Shown in pieces: positions 61,630 through 64,000 of a stretch of 64,000 nt of DNA (position 1 is its first letter; each line of letters opens with the position of its first letter). Origin of the DNA: Vitis vinifera (taxonomy: Eukaryota > Streptophyta > Magnoliopsida > Vitales > Vitaceae); the NCBI RefSeq assembly GCF_030704535.1, contig NC_081807.1, positions 2,149,001 to 2,213,000 of the forward strand, read 5' to 3'. The position numbers and the translations under genes were made by a program. The notes below the pieces were generated by a model that did not search any database, was not told where the DNA came from, and worked only from the letters and a program-made list of their open reading frames with translations.

Positions 61630-64000
61630 TTTTTTTTTTTTTTTTTTGATAGATAAACCCACAAAAATATATTAGAAAAAGGGTGCTTGAAAGGCGACCT
61701 GAAGCATACAGGGAGTATACAAGAGTCATCTAAAAACAAGAAGGGACAAGCACTCATCGACCCTTAACAAGAACCCAACCAGTCCACAAAGTTAATCAAA
61801 GATAAGGGACCTACAACTATAGAAGACTTAGCCCAGGAAAAGAGATTACAAATAAAGGAATTTTTCATTATTTGAATCGATAAGACCTCATTATAAAAAA
61901 CTATCATGTTTCTTTCCTTCCAAACTGTCAAAAATAAGCAAAGAGGAGCTACCCACCAAACCTTTCTATGCTTCTTGTCCTTAAAGGAAGCACACCAACC
62001 TAAAAGAGTGTCTCTAACCGTAAACGGAAGGACCCAATTAACACCAAACAAAGAAAGCACGAGATCCCACAAAACCTTCGCCTTGGAACAATGAACAAGA
62101 ATGTGATTTATTGTCTCCTCTTCAGCACAACACAAGGAACATCTGTTAGCTAAAATCCAACCCCTTCTCTTGAGTTGATCTTGAGTAAGAACCTTCCTCC
62201 ATGAAGCTTCCCAAGCAAAAAAAACCCACCTTTGTAGGAACATCTGGACTCCAAATAATGCTCCACGGAAACGGGACTGCACAGCTATGATCAAGAGAAT
62301 TATAAAGGGACTTTACAGTGAAAATCTCATTCTTCGTCCCTTTCCACACCATCCTATCCTCCACATCAGCATTCAGCCTCTTTCCTTGAATGGTTGAAAG
62401 GAATCTCTCCACCTCCCAATCATTGAAAGGTCTAGAGAAACGGGGAGTCCACCCTCCCTCTTCCCCCATTGAATCCCAACAGTCCGCTACCCACGCATCT
62501 TTAGAAATCGTTAATGCAAACAAGGAGGGAAAGGCCTCACAAAAGGAATTATTCCCACACCAAATATCCTTCCAAAACCTCACCCTTTTGCCATCCCCCA
62601 CAGAGAAAGAAACATTATTGAGAAGCAACGAACCTTCCTTACTGATTTCCTTCCAAATCCCCACCCCATAGCCCTCCCTTACCCCACGAGAACTCCACCC
62701 TCCTTCTTCTTCCCCAAACTTCCTACTCATTATAAGCTTCCAATAGGAATCCCTTTCAACCGCAAAACGCCAACTCCATTTGCACAGAAGGGCCCTATTG
62801 AGAGTAGAAAGATTTCTAATCCCCAATCCACCCTTCTTTTTATGAGAACAAACAACAACCCACTTTACAAGATGAGGCCTCTTCTCCAACGCTCCCCCTC
62901 CCTAAAGAAAATCCCTTTGAATTTTCTCAAGTCTTAATTTAACCACTCTTGGCATACACAATAAGGACATGAGGTAGGTTGACATACTCGCCAAAGTGCT
63001 TCGAATGAGAGTGATTCTTCCTCCCTTAGAAATGAATTGTCTCTTCCACAAGGCAAGTCTCTTCCGCATCCTCTCTTCCATTGCGTCCCACACCACCACC
63101 AACTTATGAGGAGCACCTAAAAGGAGCCCCAAATAAGTGGAAGGGAGATATCCCACTTTGCAGCCAAGCTCAGCAGCCAATAACTCGACATTCTCTACTC
63201 TACCCATCGGCAAAATTTCACTTTTGTTCAAATTAATACACAGACTAGAAGTGGCTTCAAACCACAGTAACAACCAACTTAAAAAAGTCAATTGCTCTTG
63301 GGAATCCTCACAAAAGACCAATGTATCATCAGCAAACAGCAGGTGCGAAACTTGGATCCCAATGCCATCCCTTCCCCTTATCCTACATCCTGTTAGAAAA
63401 CCCTCTTTTACTGCTTTGTTAATGAGGCTACTTAAAGCTTCCATTCCTAAAACAAAAAGGTAAGGGGAAAGAGGGTCTCCTTGCCTTAACCCCCTAGTGC
63501 TCCGGAAAAAATCGGTTGGAGAACCGTTAATCAGAACATAAAACGAGGCAGTGGATATGCACCATCTAATCCAACCAGCCCATTTCTCCTTAAAACCCAT
63601 TTTTTGCATCACTGTTAGCAAAAAAATCCCAATTGATATGATCATAGGCCTTCTCTAAATCCAATATACACAACACCCCACTTTCCTTTCTTTTCAGCAA
63701 GGAGTCTATGGCCTCATTAGCAATTAAAGCAGCATCGAGAATTTGCCTTTCTTCAACAAAGGCATTTTGGGATGAAGACACCACCTTTCCCACTACCTTT
63801 TTTAATCTATTAGCTAAGACCTTAGTAAGCAGCTTGTATAGTCCTTCCGCCAAATTGATGGGTCTAAAATCGCTCAAATCTTTAGCCCCGCCTTTGTTTG
63901 GGATTAAAACTAGGAAGGTGGTGTTCAGGCTTCTGACAAATTTTCCCCTCTCAAAAAAATCTTTGAAAATATCCATGAACTCATCTTTGACAAAATCCCA
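61630..64000 (-). mobile_element. L1-type LINE, 5' end outside the window, defective
   Basis: A reverse-oriented non-LTR retrotransposon. Its 3' poly(A) appears as a 19-T run at 61630-61648. Reverse transcriptase covers about 63976-62900 (NLAEGLYKLLTKVLANRL, QNAFVEERQILDA, GLRQGDPLSPYLFVLGMEAL, FADD at about 63336-63325), then the C-terminal RNase/zf-RVT region (RCSLCCAEEETINHILVHC) down to about 61770. The open frame is broken by one frameshift near 63610 (between INWDF and MQKMGF), one in-frame stop at 62902 (where FLWGGG is expected) and one frameshift near 62230. It is therefore not autonomous, but few breaks suggest moderate age. The endonuclease and ORF1 lie right of the window if present. 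It sits in IDH intron 1, antisense to the gene. Confidence 0.93.

Noticed and set aside
1-64000. tRNA, rRNA, CRISPR arrays, bacterial-type operons or riboswitches
   Set aside because: None seen on reading; gene structure is that of a plant nuclear genome. A tRNA scan was not possible, so a single tRNA could have been missed.

Overview
This window reads as nuclear DNA of a eudicot plant, most likely grapevine (Vitis) or a close relative. The genes are spliced (GT..AG introns, several of 1-4 kb), the spaces between them are very A+T-rich, and they are littered with small DNA transposons plus one Copia and one LINE element. The proteins are typical of land plants. The genus is an inference from protein resemblance; the plant origin is secure.

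Layout. 1-1180: the 3' part of a Copia LTR retrotransposon lying in an intron. 1806-5199 (minus): first four coding exons of a STY46/STY8-type ACT-domain protein kinase; the rest lies left of the window, beyond the Copia copy. 5.4-13.2 kb: A+T-rich spacer with MITEs and a 112-bp tandem duplication. 13269-20197 (minus): F-box/LRR protein like Arabidopsis FBL10, 637 aa, with a 4.2-kb intron carrying two tandem duplications. 20652-22635 (minus): plastid small-subunit-type geranylgeranyl diphosphate synthase homologue (GGR), 341 aa. 25922-28505 (plus): an uninterrupted 805-aa FAR1/MULE transposase-like protein fused to an OTU cysteine-protease domain. 29.5-30.9 kb: two dead copies of a HEMK2/N6AMT1-type methyltransferase. 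33.2-38.6 kb (minus): two tandem ASMT/COMT-type O-methyltransferase genes plus a third C-terminal remnant. 42021-53833 (minus): ten-exon MINIYO (IYO) gene, 1602 aa. 54369-57208 (plus): SLY1-type Sec1/Munc18 protein, 617 aa, divergent from IYO, with decayed copies of its own exon-2 start in its intron. 60626-61150 (plus): first exon of a mitochondrial NAD-isocitrate dehydrogenase regulatory subunit, whose intron 1 holds a reverse-oriented L1-type LINE running off the right edge.

The genes do not form one pathway. They look like an old conserved block: from memory, the Arabidopsis counterparts of STY46, GGR and IYO are close neighbours on chromosome 4, those of FBL10, SLY1 and an IDH subunit lie on one arm of chromosome 2, and ASMT and IDH1 are close on chromosome 4. 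The OMT pair, the HEMK2 remnants and the FAR1-OTU gene look like later arrivals or local expansions. The most unusual items are the intact transposase-OTU fusion gene, the exon copies in the SLY1 intron, and the OMT cluster, which might be the grapevine methoxypyrazine OMT locus (unproven).

Exon limits were set by hand from reading frame, splice dinucleotides and remembered family proteins; no alignment or transcript data were available.
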